DNA from: Plasmopara viticola
Lineage: Eukaryota; Oomycota; Peronosporomycetes; Peronosporales; Peronosporaceae
NCBI GenBank assembly: GCA_001695595.3
Contig: MBPM02000130.1
Coordinates: 1 to 64,000, forward strand
DNA length: 64,000 nucleotides
Reading direction: 5' to 3'
Part shown: positions 39,285 through 51,639 of the stretch, one piece after another
Layout: every line of letters starts with the position of its first letter
Position numbering within the stretch: the first letter of the stretch is position 1
Notes under the pieces: model-generated
What the model was told of the DNA's origin: nothing
What the model saw: only the letters and a program-made list of their open reading frames with translations
Databases searched by the model: none
Translations under genes and position numbers: made by a program

Positions 39285-39696
39285 ACTTTAGTAAGTTAAA
39301 AGCTACAACAGTGTTTTTGGTTTCGCTTCAATCAACCGCCCAATGTTCATAAGAGGCTTTGCATGCAGAATGTCGAGTAAGCCCCTCTTCTTAAGACATA
39401 TGTAAGCTTCAGTGACTAAAAGAGAGCATTTTGCATATATTATAATTGTCAATAAATAGAGAAGCCATGCCTTTTTTAACGTAATAGCTACAAAAGTAAC
39501 CGCTTTGCTCTCACGGCAAAGTTGTCGGCCGAGCTCACGATAAATTAGTTGCACTTCCTGCAAAAACGTGATGATATATGGAGTATCTAAGAAAAACCTG
39601 TTTGCAATTTCGGTCGTCGCGAAACGACAACTGCACTTCTCTCTATGTTTGATTCTTATTTTCGCAATATTATATCATCTATTTATCAGTTTTGCT

Positions 39697-40125
39697 TTGA
39701 CATAAACGTCGTTACCGACAAGTTTGCCAGTAAGGACTAGTACGCCATATAATTGCATTTATACCATAAGACATATGCTTTAGTACTATCCGTAAAATTA
39801 GCCAATTACATAGTCTCAGACCAGAAGCAGGGTCCGGGTTGCTCATAATGATTGGAATCAAAGAGATTCTATTGGCTGCAATTAATCTAGGATGTGTAAA
39901 AAGCCAGATTGAGTATAGACGAATGATAGTATTTAGGTTAGTCGCAGTAGATGCTGAGAGTCATCAATTAGGCGGTAGCAAGTCAAGAATTCGTTAGAGG
40001 TTTCCACTTCTCAATATTCTCTAAGCAATTAAAATTTCTCCTCCCTCACCGACTTCGCCCCGCTCGCCACTCAAACCTCTTCCAACGACCGATCTCTAAA
40101 AAAGCTTCCTTCGTGACTGCTAGCA
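39697..40125 (+). repeat. 5' LTR of Gypsy copy A
   Basis: About 429 bp, aligning along its length with 44796-45203 and, more distantly, with the copy B LTRs. Shared blocks include TTAGTACTATCC and the terminal CTTCCTTCGTGACTG. Confidence 0.75.
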
Positions 40126-40228
40126 TAGTCGGACTTGTCGTGTCAAGGTCAAGAGCTCAAAACAAGAAGGCTTGTGGTCACATAGTGAGAAGCGAGTCAT
40201 CTTGTATTTATTGGTACGAGTCTCGAAA

Positions 40229-40257
40229 GAGTACGAGTCACGATGTGACTCGTACTC
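40229..40257. repeat. Perfect 13-bp hairpin in the Gypsy leader
   Basis: GAGTACGAGTCAC (40229-40241), loop GAT, exact complement (40245-40257). The leader of copy B (56440-56613) has only a partial match, so the hairpin is specific to copy A. Confidence 0.75.
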
Positions 40258-40999
40258 CTTCAGTACTAAGTCAAAGTTCAGTGGTTGCTTAGTGTAATTG
40301 CACATCCGTGTGTCAAAACTGTTTGGAACTCTTTCAGTTGGTCTGTGGATTAGTGCTTTTGCCTTTTGGCGAACCCTGTCCAGCTGCTACAATACGGAGG
40401 AAAACTTTGCGATAAGTCACCAATCAGATATACTGAGCTATTTGGTTTGGCTTCACTGTATGGAAACTAGTGAGACCACAAACTCGTTTACAAACAGTAC
40501 TGAGCTTCTAATGAGCCGCAACAAGGAGCTTGATAAGTTACAAAAGGACTTATGATTGACCGCGGTGAATTCGCTAGAGCTTTTCCAACCTAATCGTAAT
40601 GTATCGAATTGTAAGCACTCAAGCGCCAGGTGATTAGTGCACGAGATTACTTAGAACTTAAAGTGCGTATTTAGCAGACCTGATAGCTCTTGGGTGGTTT
40701 ACCATCCATTTACACAAAAAGTGTAGACTGCAAAGCAGCAGTAAATTGTTTTGTTGCTTATTCTTAAGGTCTGACTAAGGTCTGGTAGATGAGCACCGAG
40801 AAGCCCAGCATGATGGTCCAACAAAGAGGCTGTACGATTGACTAAACCCACAACCTCGTCAACAGAGCCGAATAAGTGCTCTCGACGACAATGAGACGTT
40901 GCGGCCATCGTCACGCTTAAATTCACGAGCGACGACTTCACGAGATGCAGCAAGTGCCAATGGCCTATCCGAATCAACCGCTCAGGCTTATTAATCTCT

Positions 41000-43900
41000 T
41001 TCTGCGGCGATAGGACAAGACACACCGCCCCTGCAGAAACCATTGTTGTATCTCACTCGTTAACAACAACAAAAATTAAGCCTATTTGCAAGCTCAAATG
41101 CAAGCCCGAATGCAACAGACTAATAAACGCTTCGACTTTCTCGTCGCACCAAGAGTGAGCAAAGGAAGAAAGATCCTACTGTATGGAGAAAGATCTGGCG
41201 AACATATCGAGTTATGGATCTTCGCAACAAACCGTACTACGCCAATAAGCGCCACTTGATGGCAATAGAGTTGTCAGACTTTGTGGCCCTTATCTCAAAC
41301 TTTCAGGCAAAAGTGATACCGTGCCTCTATGGCTTCCGCGCATTCATGCGAGCGCATGTTCAAATCTCAACAGTGCACACGCGTCAGGCCTAAGCATTTC
41401 AAGTACATCTTCGAAAGCGATTTTTTTACCTTAAGCAGAGGAAAAATCCAAGAGCGTGTTCTCAAATCCCAAAACTTGAATAAGTGAAATGGTGAAAATG
41501 TTTTTAGTATGGAAATGGGGATAGACCGCAAAGAAGATCGGTAAAATTAAAGTCCGAGCATTCTCCAGGGGGGCATTACAAAAAAAGCCTCCTCCAATTG
41601 TGAGTTTGCCCATCTCTCGGGTAAACCAAATTGTATTTCGGCCAAGTCATTTAAGATGGTGCTCATATAATCAACCTGTTGTGCGAATAATCACGAACTC
41701 AGAAATCAAAGCATTTAAAAAAGAAAAAAAAAGAATGACGACCGGACTTAATCGGCAACATGTAGCTATTGTGGCGTTGTCGACCACATATCGCCGCAAT
41801 TTAATGCTTTCGTGCGTAAAGAAGCGATCTTTTTACTAGAGGTGCACTGTATGCTATCTTTGAAGCAGAAGCTCAAAATTTCAACGATGTTTCAAGGGTG
41901 ATCTATCACCGTCTTCTTTGACAATGGATGAAGTTTTAACAATAATCCAAAGACTTCGTGTAGCGACATGAGCTAGAAGAGAAGGGTGAGATGATGCAAC
42001 TCGATCTTGCTTACAACCAGATTGTTCACCGCCCCCGACAAACTATGCATGGATACCTGCTTTTCCCACAACATCAAGGGTGTTCCAAATCATTCCTGTT
42101 TCTGAAAATTAGGATGCATTTTTCGGCATTATGTGGCTTTGTGGGCAAAGTCCAGATTTAGGCTGGTCTTCAGAGGCACATGACTTTTCGCATAAAGTCG
42201 GAGATCCACGCGGCGATTCGACTAAGTTCGCAAAATCAAAGTCCGGCCTGATAGACCGCTGGACGACGCAAGGCTCGCATACATCAGAGCCGCGATATTC
42301 TCCAATACTGTCGGCAACAAGGCCACCAGGGCCGTCAAGGATGGCGTAATTTACTACTTCTCACTAGTGCTGCGTCACGACATAGACATTAAAGCTGTCT
42401 TCGTTGTCATCCCGCATATTTCCGAGATCCCATCCACGCAGAACTGGCATCTTGTGCTGTCCAGGGCTCTGGCGCCATGTTTTGGCCGATATTCTTCGCG
42501 CACTGGAGATGGCTCGCTAGAAAGCTCTGTACGCAATATTGTGTCCGCATACTTGCATAGCATTTTATACGCCCAATTGTCCGTGAGCGATTTCCACTCT
42601 TAAGCATAGCCTTTCCCTTGCCTAGGAGACTTTGTCGGATGAAAGGCGTCCGAATTGACCCCGATAAGATTAACATTATCGCAAATCGACCTGTGCCCAG
42701 AACAAAGAAGCAAATAAAGAGCACTTTAGGCGCTTTAGTATATGTCTCAAGGTTCTCTAATGACTTCGCGCAATTTGGAGGACCAGCCTAAGACAGCACT
42801 AGAAAAAGTTATTTGAAATCGATCGAGCTCCCAGAAGATCAACTACGCTACTTCACAGATTTCAAACGTCGCTTGCCGCTTTCACCTGCTCGTAGTACTC
42901 CAGACTCTTGAATCATTTTCTATACGAATGAGCGCCTCGAGTTTCGCGATCAGGGGAGGCCTATCTTTAAAAGAGTGAAAGCTAGAGCACCGATTGCTTT
43001 TACTGGTCGGAAGATGAAGCCAGCCGAGTTAGACTACCATGTTTGTGAGTAGAAGCCACTTGAAAGTATGCACGCTTTGAGTATGGTACGTGCATATTTT
43101 TGATCGGCCAAAACGGATCACTAAAGTCTTTAAATGATTCCGGCGCAGAAGGCTACAAACCGCGACGTAGCTCGGTGATTCAATGAGCTTGCTAAAATTT
43201 GTCCTTTGTTGAAGTAGATAGTTTTAAATCTGACACCGCGGCTGGTGTACTGGCAGAAAAGCCGTAACTCAAGAGTAAAGGTGCCTAACTAAGCTTGCAA
43301 GAGCTCATGGAAGCGGTAAAGAAGTACAAGAACGTGGCGACATCAGAACAAACAAGGTTTGCATTGCCTAATCCACAAAGACAACGTCAGAGATCTTAAG
43401 TATATCATTAAGAAGCTGAAACAGGAGATGATTTGTCTGAGTATCTTTTAATTGATGGTCTATCATATAACTAATCAGGAGAAGACGAGACATCACGACT
43501 GTATCATTCAAGTGACCGGAATCTGGAAAATCATTTCATCTATGAAGAATACGATTTTCAATCGGCGAAAGACCTAAAATTTCACAAGACCTAGCTAGCC
43601 GTACGCCGAAAGTACTACTGACCAAAAATGACGAAGTGCATCCAGCGCTATGTCAACACTTGCGAAAAGTTTTCGTGCAACAAGGCTAGGCAGACAAAAT
43701 GCCAGGATTACTTGAGTATCTAAAAATATTAAGAAGCAGATGGGTCACAATGTTCATAGTCTTAATCGTGTCTTTAATCGAGACCAAAAGTGAAGTCAAT
43801 GCCGTCATGAAATACTTGATCGCTTAACAAATATGCTATCTATACCGCTACGAAGACAACGAACGATACGGCAAAATTGTAAAAGTGTTATAAGAAATTA

Positions 43901-44630
43901 TCAGAAGGACCAAAAGATTGTGTCCGACCGAAAACCCAAGTTCACATCCAAGCTATGGCAAGCATTAGTGTCTGCTGTGGAATGCAACAAAATTTGGCTT
44001 CGGCTTTTAGGCCGCAAACGTATGGACGAACGAAAATAAATTACTGTTTAATTGAAGATTACCGCCGAGATGCCGTCAACTCAGCGCAGAATTATCGAGA
44101 TGACTTTTTTCTATATGGCTGAGATAGCCTAAAATCGACGCGCACACTACAATTGCAATAACACTTTTTGAAGCTATGCTCATCATATGACAGATGATGC
44201 GGCATCAGACCTAAAAGTTTACAGGTTGAAAAAATTAGCAAAAGAGTTTTTACTACTTTGAGCATTTATATTTTAAGTTGCGCAAGACTGGATGAGCGAA
44301 GCTCGAAAGCGCATGAAAGACTATTACAACAAGAATAGATTTTTTAAAAGACTTCCAGGTTGGAGACATGGTGCTTTTGGATGGCAAAAATTCAATGTCT
44401 ATCGCAAAGGTTTTGCTCTGTCAAAGAAACATATATTGGCCCGTTCCCTCGGGGAATCTTTTACAAAATTTCTTAGAGTTGGTATGATTAAGCTACATCC
44501 AATGAACCACACTTCACTAGCGAAATGTGGGACACGCAAGACCCCAAATATTGACAAAAGGTGGATAGAGCATGTTGGCCGTTTGTTACGAGAATCAATC
44601 CGTTTAAGCCGTAAATGGACACCATAAGTA
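41000..44630 (+). pseudogene. Gypsy copy A gag-pol remnants
   Basis: Recognisable pieces in order: gag (about 41150-41345, matching 55480-55680), aspartic protease region (41735-42170, related to the minus-strand 54471-54946), RNase H/RT connection (42830-43150), integrase core (43910-43985, VSDRKPKFTSKLWQAL) and integrase C terminus (44292-44560, MSEARKRMKDYYNKNRF). Stops and frameshifts break every part. A segment at 42361-42610 runs in the same direction as its copy B relative, although the two elements are inverted, so one copy has an internal inversion. Confidence 0.75.
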
Positions 44631-44795
44631 AAAGGGAGCCTTGCCAGGATGAAGTTTGGTAATTCGGTGCATTGAAAATCCAGCTGGGAGTCCGTGGAGA
44701 ATCTAAAGCAGATAACCGGGCTCATTAACCTCGATTGATAATCCGAATAGATGAGCACTACCTTTTAAAGTATGCTTCTTCTTGATGGGAGGTCA

Positions 44796-45203
44796 TGGGA
44801 CGTAATCATCGTCGCCCGCAGGGTTGCCGGTAACGGCTATTACACCATATATTAACATTATTTCCATTTTACATATGCATCAGTACTGTCTTTAGAAACA
44901 AGCGATCACATAAATTGAGACCGAATGCAGGGTCCAGATGTCCCATAATCATTGGGAATCAAGAGACCTTGTCGGTTAAAATAATCTGGGACGTGTAAAA
45001 AACAATGTCTGTAGGCTCGTAGCAGTAGATGGCTGAGAGCCACCACTCAGGCTGCAGCAAGACAATAATTTGCAAGGTCCCTCCATAATAATGTAATTTT
45101 TCATTTTGCTTTAAGCAACTAATCCTTCTCTTTCGCCGACCTCGCCCCACTCGCCGCTCAAGCCTCGTTCGACGACCGAAGCTTTCTCCGCAACTGTTTG
45201 CCG
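44796..45203 (+). repeat. 3' LTR of Gypsy copy A
   Basis: About 408 bp. It begins TGGGACGTAATCATCGTCG after a purine-rich tract (GATGGGAGG) that serves as polypurine tract. Related along its length to 39697-40125. Confidence 0.75.
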
Positions 45204-45208
45204 TTGCT

Positions 45209-46698
45209 ATCAAAAGATCGCTATAACATAACGTCAGCATTTGCTCTCTGAAATGATGACTTTCACCCTATGCCCTTTTTCTTTTTCACATCCAAAATCG
45301 GAGAAGCAATATTTATGTATTAGAGTCCGAGAAGCTTATTCTCTGCACTACGATCGCTCCGCTGTTATTGTATTAATCACTTAAGATTTAAAATAGAGTT
45401 TACGTGTCTTACTGTTTATTTGCTTTCAGATTGTAGAAATGTGCATGACACGTCAAGCCCCAAATTTTGAAGCTAAATCTCCAGATTTCATCATGTATAA
45501 GTTGACAAAACTAAAAAAAGGTAAAGTGCGAAGTACAATCATCTTTGTATCTACTAAAAGGTTCTAGACCTAAAGTTACTAGGAGCTACTTTCATGTCTA
45601 CTTCGTTATAGCATAACAAGCGGCACAGCAAGTATTTAAGGACTCAAAAGAACGACAAAGTATGATTTGCACTAGTAGCTACTATTGAAGGTGTAAGTGG
45701 CTAATTCCGAAAGCTGAATTTCGGCCAATTACTGTTGGACCCTGATGGTGTAATATTGCAGTTGCCATCAATCAATTGAAAATTCTTGTCGACTCGATAC
45801 ATATATGTATAAAAATTGTGCCCTGTAAGCATGGTGAAAGAAGCATTACTCCAACTTACTGAAATCCAATCGACGCGGTGCCTGATGTGCTAGTCAAGAA
45901 CTTTTTTTTCCTCACAGTGTTTATTTTAGCTAAAATTCGATATGTGAAATGATTTTGACTTCATAATTCAGACAAGGATTTGAAATCCCACAGTAAGCAA
46001 ACCTAGAGAATACCGGTAAATTGCATAGTTTTTATAAGGTTAACGCTGCACGCTTTTATCGATTCTGAGTCAATCTACACCGAGATGTTATATATCTTCG
46101 ATCGCGAGCGCAGCATCTTCTCACAAGACTGACAGTAATTTGTATGAGATGTGAATTTTGTCCCCAAAGGCGCCTTGTCTTACTATGATTGCGGTAAGAC
46201 TTCCATATAAAATTTGGTGACCATAATCACATACCACTTTTGTTATATGCTGCACGCGCTGCAGATCATCAATGAATCTTGTAGTAGCAGTGCACTTAGG
46301 CAACATCTGCTCACAAGCAGTTTTAGCTCGATAACAAGCATTGGCGATATAGCCTCTGCAAAAATCTATTACCATACTAGGGGAGAAAAATTGTACAACA
46401 TGCCTTCTATAAGTATCGTAAGCCCCTCTCCCGAACGACGTTATTAAATTGTGTAGTCTGGCTTGAAATTAACCCAAAACATCAAAACCGGTATGCATAT
46501 GGAAATTGGACCTCCGAAGCTTTTACGGTAAACCTTCTCTGGCACTCGCCGTTCATTTCACGCGGCGCTCAGCTTTCTCACTGGCCAAGGTACTAGCACC
46601 TTACACTTTTGCTCCCACTCCGCCGTCTCGGAGTATCGACCAGCCTTGCGACAAGCTGGGAACATTTGGCTGATCACTAGTAAGCAATACACACAGAG
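45209..46698. other. Intergenic region upstream of mucin-like gene
   Basis: No supported coding sequence. Near 46550, GTTCATTTCACGC resembles an oomycete initiator and lies about 150 bases before the start codon at 46699. Confidence 0.4.
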
Positions 46699-47847
46699 AT
46701 GGGCATTCGAACACTGTGCGTGCTGCTGTTGGCGCTGTGCACCTTAACGGGCGTCGTGGCACAAAGAAGCAATACTACGAGCGCAGACACGACCCCGACC
46801 ACGGACACGACCTCGAGCACAGACACGGCCCCGACGACAGACACCAGTCCGACCACAGACACGACTTCGACCACAGACACGACCGCCACTACAGCCACCA
46901 CTCCGACGACTGGGACATCGCCTGAGGCGGCTGCGGACGGTACTGGCTCTTCGTCAAGTACCCCGACGACCTCAACGGATCTTGTGGAGCCGGCTACGTC
47001 TCCGTCGACACCTACGGTTAGAACCCCCTCGATGTCCTCAATCAGGACCCCCTCAACGAATACTACGACGCCAACTCCTGCCACTAACGCAACGAGCTCT
47101 ACAACGAGGACTACACCGTCTACGACGCCAACACCTGCGAGTGCATCCCCTACCCCAACCCCGGATGTTCCTACCCCCGCGACGGAGGCACCGACGGAAG
47201 CGCCAGCTACTGGCGCATCAGACCAGACGACACCTGCTGCGTCGGACACGCCCGAGTCTGACACGGAGGCACCGGTCAGTTCTGACGGCAAGACAAGCGC
47301 TGACACGGGCAACTCCAGCTCTTCTAACGCTTCCAGCTGGCTCGTGCCTGTCGTTGTGGCCATCGTAGTCGTGCTGGCTTTGGTCGTCATCACCTTTTAC
47401 GTCCGCACGCGCAAGCGCGACGATCAGGATGACTTTGACCGCCAAAGCGATATGTTCTTCGAGGCCCCACGCTCGAATCCGAACATTTACGCGAGCGCCT
47501 CGGGCGATAGCGGCAATTTTGGCATGCCAGCGGAAGAACTCGCGCAAAAGGGAGTCGTGAAGGCGATGCGCAAGGATCCGAGCGTGACAGCGGCCTACGC
47601 TGCCGTGCCAGCTGCCTCTTCGAAAATGCGCAGCGATTCTGTGACGGGTGCGCCAACGCAGACCCGGAATCGCCAGGACTCAGCTCCGATTCTTGCCGAA
47701 CCCCGTTTTACCCTTCAGCAGCAGGTAGAATTGGAACAGTCGCAGTCCTCGAAGGGCTTTGTTGGAGTGCCGCCTTCTCCACAAGCGACGACCAGTCCTG
47801 TTGGCAGGCCGCTCGCCCTCATGGAGACGCCGGGTGTGACACTATAA
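46699..47847 (+). CDS. Secreted-type mucin-like single-pass membrane protein
   Basis: 382 residues. A signal peptide (1-21, ending TGVVAQ) is followed by a Thr/Ser/Pro-rich ectodomain (22-212) with tandem TTDTT-type repeats, expected to be heavily O-glycosylated. The transmembrane helix is at 214-235 (WLVPVVVAIVVVLALVVITFYV), followed by a stop-transfer RTRKR and a 145-residue cytosolic tail with serine and proline motifs. It would be a type I cell-surface protein, for example a wall-contact sensor or a coat protein. No enzymatic or binding domain is visible. The long ORF on the opposite strand is a shadow of the repeat. Confidence 0.82.
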   Translation: MGIRTLCVLLLALCTLTGVVAQRSNTTSADTTPTTDTTSSTDTAPTTDTSPTTDTTSTTDTTATTATTPTTGTSPEAAADGTGSSSSTPTTSTDLVEPATSPSTPTVRTPSMSSIRTPSTNTTTPTPATNATSSTTRTTPSTTPTPASASPTPTPDVPTPATEAPTEAPATGASDQTTPAASDTPESDTEAPVSSDGKTSADTGNSSSSNASSWLVPVVVAIVVVLALVVITFYVRTRKRDDQDDFDRQSDMFFEAPRSNPNIYASASGDSGNFGMPAEELAQKGVVKAMRKDPSVTAAYAAVPAASSKMRSDSVTGAPTQTRNRQDSAPILAEPRFTLQQQVELEQSQSSKGFVGVPPSPQATTSPVGRPLALMETPGVTL

Positions 47848-48301
47848 TCGGGAGAAGTCACTAGCATTTACTTTGAGGTGCTTTCGAGCGTGGAGTAGTA
47901 TTAGTGTGCTTTGTACATTCACATTTTGCTTGGCACACGTGCAGCAGTAGCGCTTAGACTTTTTTTTTACTTGATGAACATAATCTACTATTGGAACCCA
48001 AATTTGTTGTGTTTGCTTGCCTGATTTGTATTTCAGAAAACTTTCAGTAGTGATCATTCACTGAATGACTCACATAAGTATGGCCATGTTTCTGAATACC
48101 CGACAATTACCGATGAACGCCTGACGTATCTAAACAACGATGCCGCAAAGAGAGATTTGAGATATTATGGCATACTTTATCGTCACATTGGAAGGCGATA
48201 TATCAAGATGATAGCGAAACAAAGCTGAATTTTTCGTATACGTGCCATCCGTGCTTAGGTGTCATTTCCCTACTATGTAGGCAAACATGTCTTTAGAATA
48301 C

Positions 48302-48312
48302 GTTTGGTATAT
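48302..48312. repeat. Target-site duplication, left side of SINE-like copy 2
   Basis: GTTTGGTATAT, identical to 48611-48621 on the other side of the insertion. Confidence 0.8.
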
Positions 48313-48610
48313 TGTATTGTATTGTAATACGTTATCGCGTTGCCAAGTTATGCACGTGCTAGGCTCAGTCTGGCTAGTCCACGGCATAAAGTTGTGTCCG
48401 CATACGTCGGGTCTCGTTCGGCGGGCAGGGCAGCCAGCACCGAGGTCGTGAGGGTCTTCCGTTATTTTGCTTAGCTCTGACTTGGTAAGAGCCCAGGTGG
48501 CGCCCGGTGCTGGAGACCGTCGCGTCGAGGGTGAGACTCGTTAGAGACTTGCAGATGCCCGAGAGCACCTGCCCGAAGCGCGCGAGCATTTAGCCCCCGC
48601 GCTTGGAAGG
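48311..48610 (-). mobile_element. SINE-like short interspersed repeat, copy 2 with TSD
   Basis: Reverse complement of 3997-4298 with few differences. It is flanked by an 11-base direct repeat GTTTGGTATAT (48302-48312 and 48611-48621); the last bases merge with the ATACA tail. The TSD length and tandem tail fit LINE-type target-primed insertion. It has no coding capacity. Confidence 0.75.
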
Positions 48611-48621
48611 GTTTGGTATAT

Positions 48622-51096
48622 ATATAAGACAATCTATCCAAAGCTCATTATTTGACGAGCACTTTTTGGATCAAATGTTGAATACAAAAGGAATGTTTTA
48701 GAATCAATTTGATGACCTAGATACACACTAACTTCTTATAAACTGGCTACACTACATTGTCATCTACTTTGGTCTCCTGAAGAGGCACCGATGCGACTAT
48801 TCACCAAAATCTATTTATCGCCCCAACATTGCGCACTCGCACCGCAACACATTTTGCGCAAAATGCCTCATCGCTAAGTGCCACTTGCTGGACTTGGGCG
48901 ATGCGCCTTCACCCCAATTCATCATTTGTGTATTGATGATTTCAGAACTCGGCGATGTTTCTTGACCAATCACCACTTGTAGAATGGTAAAGGTGCATCG
49001 CCAACTTTAGGCTTGGGCCGCGCAGCAACCTACTCTTCAATACGCTTACTACCAATGTGCTGGTGCTACCACAAAATATGTGTTAAGCATACTTCTAAAT
49101 TGCAGTATAGCAAAGTATAGCAATAAATGTGTAAAAATCTAATATAAGCGTACTAAATTGAGCTTTTACAACTTTATAACATTGGAAAATGGCGCAAGCT
49201 AAAGCACACACACGGAAAATTCTTTGAGTATTCATGATAAGAGGCAAAGATTTTTTGTTGTGTCCGCCCGTCTGATATACGTTCCAAGCATGGATTTGTC
49301 GTTCAGCCAAGCTTGATTATAAGCACAATCGTATTGTAAATAGCAGACCTGATTTATGAGCTATGCCAGTACTACAAGGATCGTCTACTAAGCAACGCAA
49401 ATCTGGTCGTTTCATTGTGAAACTAGTATTTAAAGGCTCTCGAATTGGCCACAATGCAATGGCCGACGTTTATCAGTGATATTGGCTGCCGTCTTGGCGC
49501 CAATAGACACAACGTGAAGGGCGCTGTGGCTAGCAGTCGCCAAATCAATCAAGCTGCACTGTCAGCTTACACATCATGAGTGATGGTGAATTTCAGTAGA
49601 TTTACGATGGAACGAGCTAAGCTTTTCTTCCTACATTTTACTCCTTCATGAGTATAGCAGATGTGCTCTTTCAGCATAGAAAATAAAATGATGAGCCAAT
49701 GTCGTACAATGTCGTACCGTAACTTCAAGACACTGCTTACTTACAGCTTATATACAGTACCCTGTATGCAATTTAATAATACTGTAAAGAAGATATTCAA
49801 TCAAGTCGATTTCAAGATCACGTGCGCAACAATTGACCCATACGACAAGCGCAATAGCCTCCTGCATGAGAGAGCTTTAGCTTTGCAGAGTGTTGGCGAA
49901 GTAAACTTTATAGGAGTTGTAATATCATCCGCTTAGCTTGTCAATTTGGAAGTATGCACTTGTCAATAATACGATCTTATAGGGCATTTAAACAAAAAGT
50001 CAGGTTGTAAATTTTAATCTAACTGTGCAGTATGCGATGGGACGGCTTACTACCTTGAGGCGTATGCTAACATTGCTATTTATTTGTAGCTACAGAATGT
50101 CTTGTATGTTGACGTAAACAAAGTCATGTGTCCGCAGATACATCAAAATTGTGCGGTTTGTTAAGCCCATGCTATGAGTCAGTATATTGTCAGAGACACT
50201 CACACACGACCATACTCACCGACATTAGGCAAAACGTTAGTACAAGCCACGCACAATTTTAAGATATTATGACGAATTGTGAACGTTAAAACTTTAACTG
50301 GAAGTTTAGGCGCGGTCATTTAAGACACTTGATGGCTCTTAAGTTTTGCAGAAAGTGTGATTACTGGCTCTGCACGGCCGCTAAATTGATTTTGCATGGC
50401 CAGTTGAGGCTGGCAAATACAGCATCTGTCGAAATTGTCGGTAAAGCATTTATTATACGCCGCGACATCGAACGCCGGATGTATTCGATTTCCGTCCCCT
50501 GCACACGGGAGATAGATATCTAAACTGAAGTGGAAAGCGTCGTCTTAGCAGAGTCGAATGGATGATAGCACGGAAGCCTTTCACCATGGAACCTAAATAC
50601 GTCGGATAAGTGGAAGGTCAGAAGAGATATTGATGAAGACCCTGGACCTCAAATCAATTTGTAGACGCCGTCAAAAATGCGACTGCAATTGCATCGTACA
50701 AAATATAAAGTCAGCACATGGCTTAAGCATTTAAAAGTATTGGACAAAGTGAACCTTGTCAATTTTACATCGATGGTTGATAGGTGGGCCATACACAAGC
50801 TTTGCGCAGTGTGGTCCTTTCCTAACGTTGTGCTCTACGCCCATATGTAAATTGCCGTCCAACGACTCGTCGTGCACAAGACTACAGGTGTTGATAGCTG
50901 GATATCGACATTAAATGTGACGAGAAAACGTCATATTTCAACTACCATTTTTGGCTCGAATAGCATTTTCAACCGCACTAAGCATGAAGTTCGTTGCGAT
51001 GCTTATCGAGTTTCATGATGGGACTAAAAATTTCTTTTGGTCACGTATGCACTAAGAAGTACACAGGCGAAGGACGAGAACACTTGGTAGATGAAA
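48622..51096. other. Gene-poor intergenic region
   Basis: No supported gene, repeat pair or RNA gene recognised. Short ORFs have no motifs. Confidence 0.5.
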
Positions 51097-51101
51097 CTCA
51101 C

Positions 51102-51536
51102 TGTAACATAATCGCGGAGGAAGCTGATCGAAGTCGACCGTCGGACGAGACTGAGGCACGGGGAGGAAAAGTTGTAAAAGAGGAGGAGTTTTTGTTGCTT
51201 GAAGCAAGTTGCGAATTGATTTAAAATAAGAGCTCTTACGACTTATTTTTTTGCTACAGCCTAACTGGTGGATGTCAGCCATCTATGGCTACCATTCTAG
51301 AAGTTAGCATATTTCTTTATTCCATCTGACGTCTTACACATCTTACATTTCTTCTAGCCAAAAACATCTATTGGTTCTCATTGATAATGAAACGTCTGGA
51401 ACTGTCTTCTGTTCAAAAACTGTATCATCGCCCTAACTATGGATAGTACTAATGCATATGTATTTTGGAAATATTTTCATAATTTTGCGAAAAAGCCATT
51501 ACCGGCAAATCCGCCGGCGACGACAATTACGTCACA
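51102..51536 (-). repeat. 3' LTR of Gypsy copy B
   Basis: 435 bp. On the plus strand it starts TGTAACATAATCGCGG and ends TTACGTCACA. Aligns with 56614-56685 plus 60661-61007. Confidence 0.85.
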
Positions 51537-51639
51537 CGACCCCCCTTCAAGAAGATGCCTTCTTAAAACAATAGGGCTCATCGTTTTGGATTCCCGGTCG
51601 AGGTCGATGAGTCCGAAATTCTGCTTTCGATTATCCAAG

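Larger units (their letters stand above)
39697..45203 (+). mobile_element. Ty3/Gypsy LTR retrotransposon, copy A (decayed, full span)
   Basis: Two related LTRs (39697-40125 and about 44796-45203) enclose gag, protease, RNase H and integrase remnants in order. TTGCT flanks both outer ends (39692-39696 and 45204-45208), a probable target duplication. The leader after the 5' LTR (TAGTCGGACTTGTCG) matches that of copy B. The LTRs are visibly diverged, so the insertion is old. Confidence 0.8.

Noticed and set aside
46677..47393. 238-codon Val/Gly-rich ORF antisense to the mucin-like gene
   Set aside because: Mirror of Thr/Ser/Pro-rich codons; the sense strand has signal peptide and membrane segment and is preferred.
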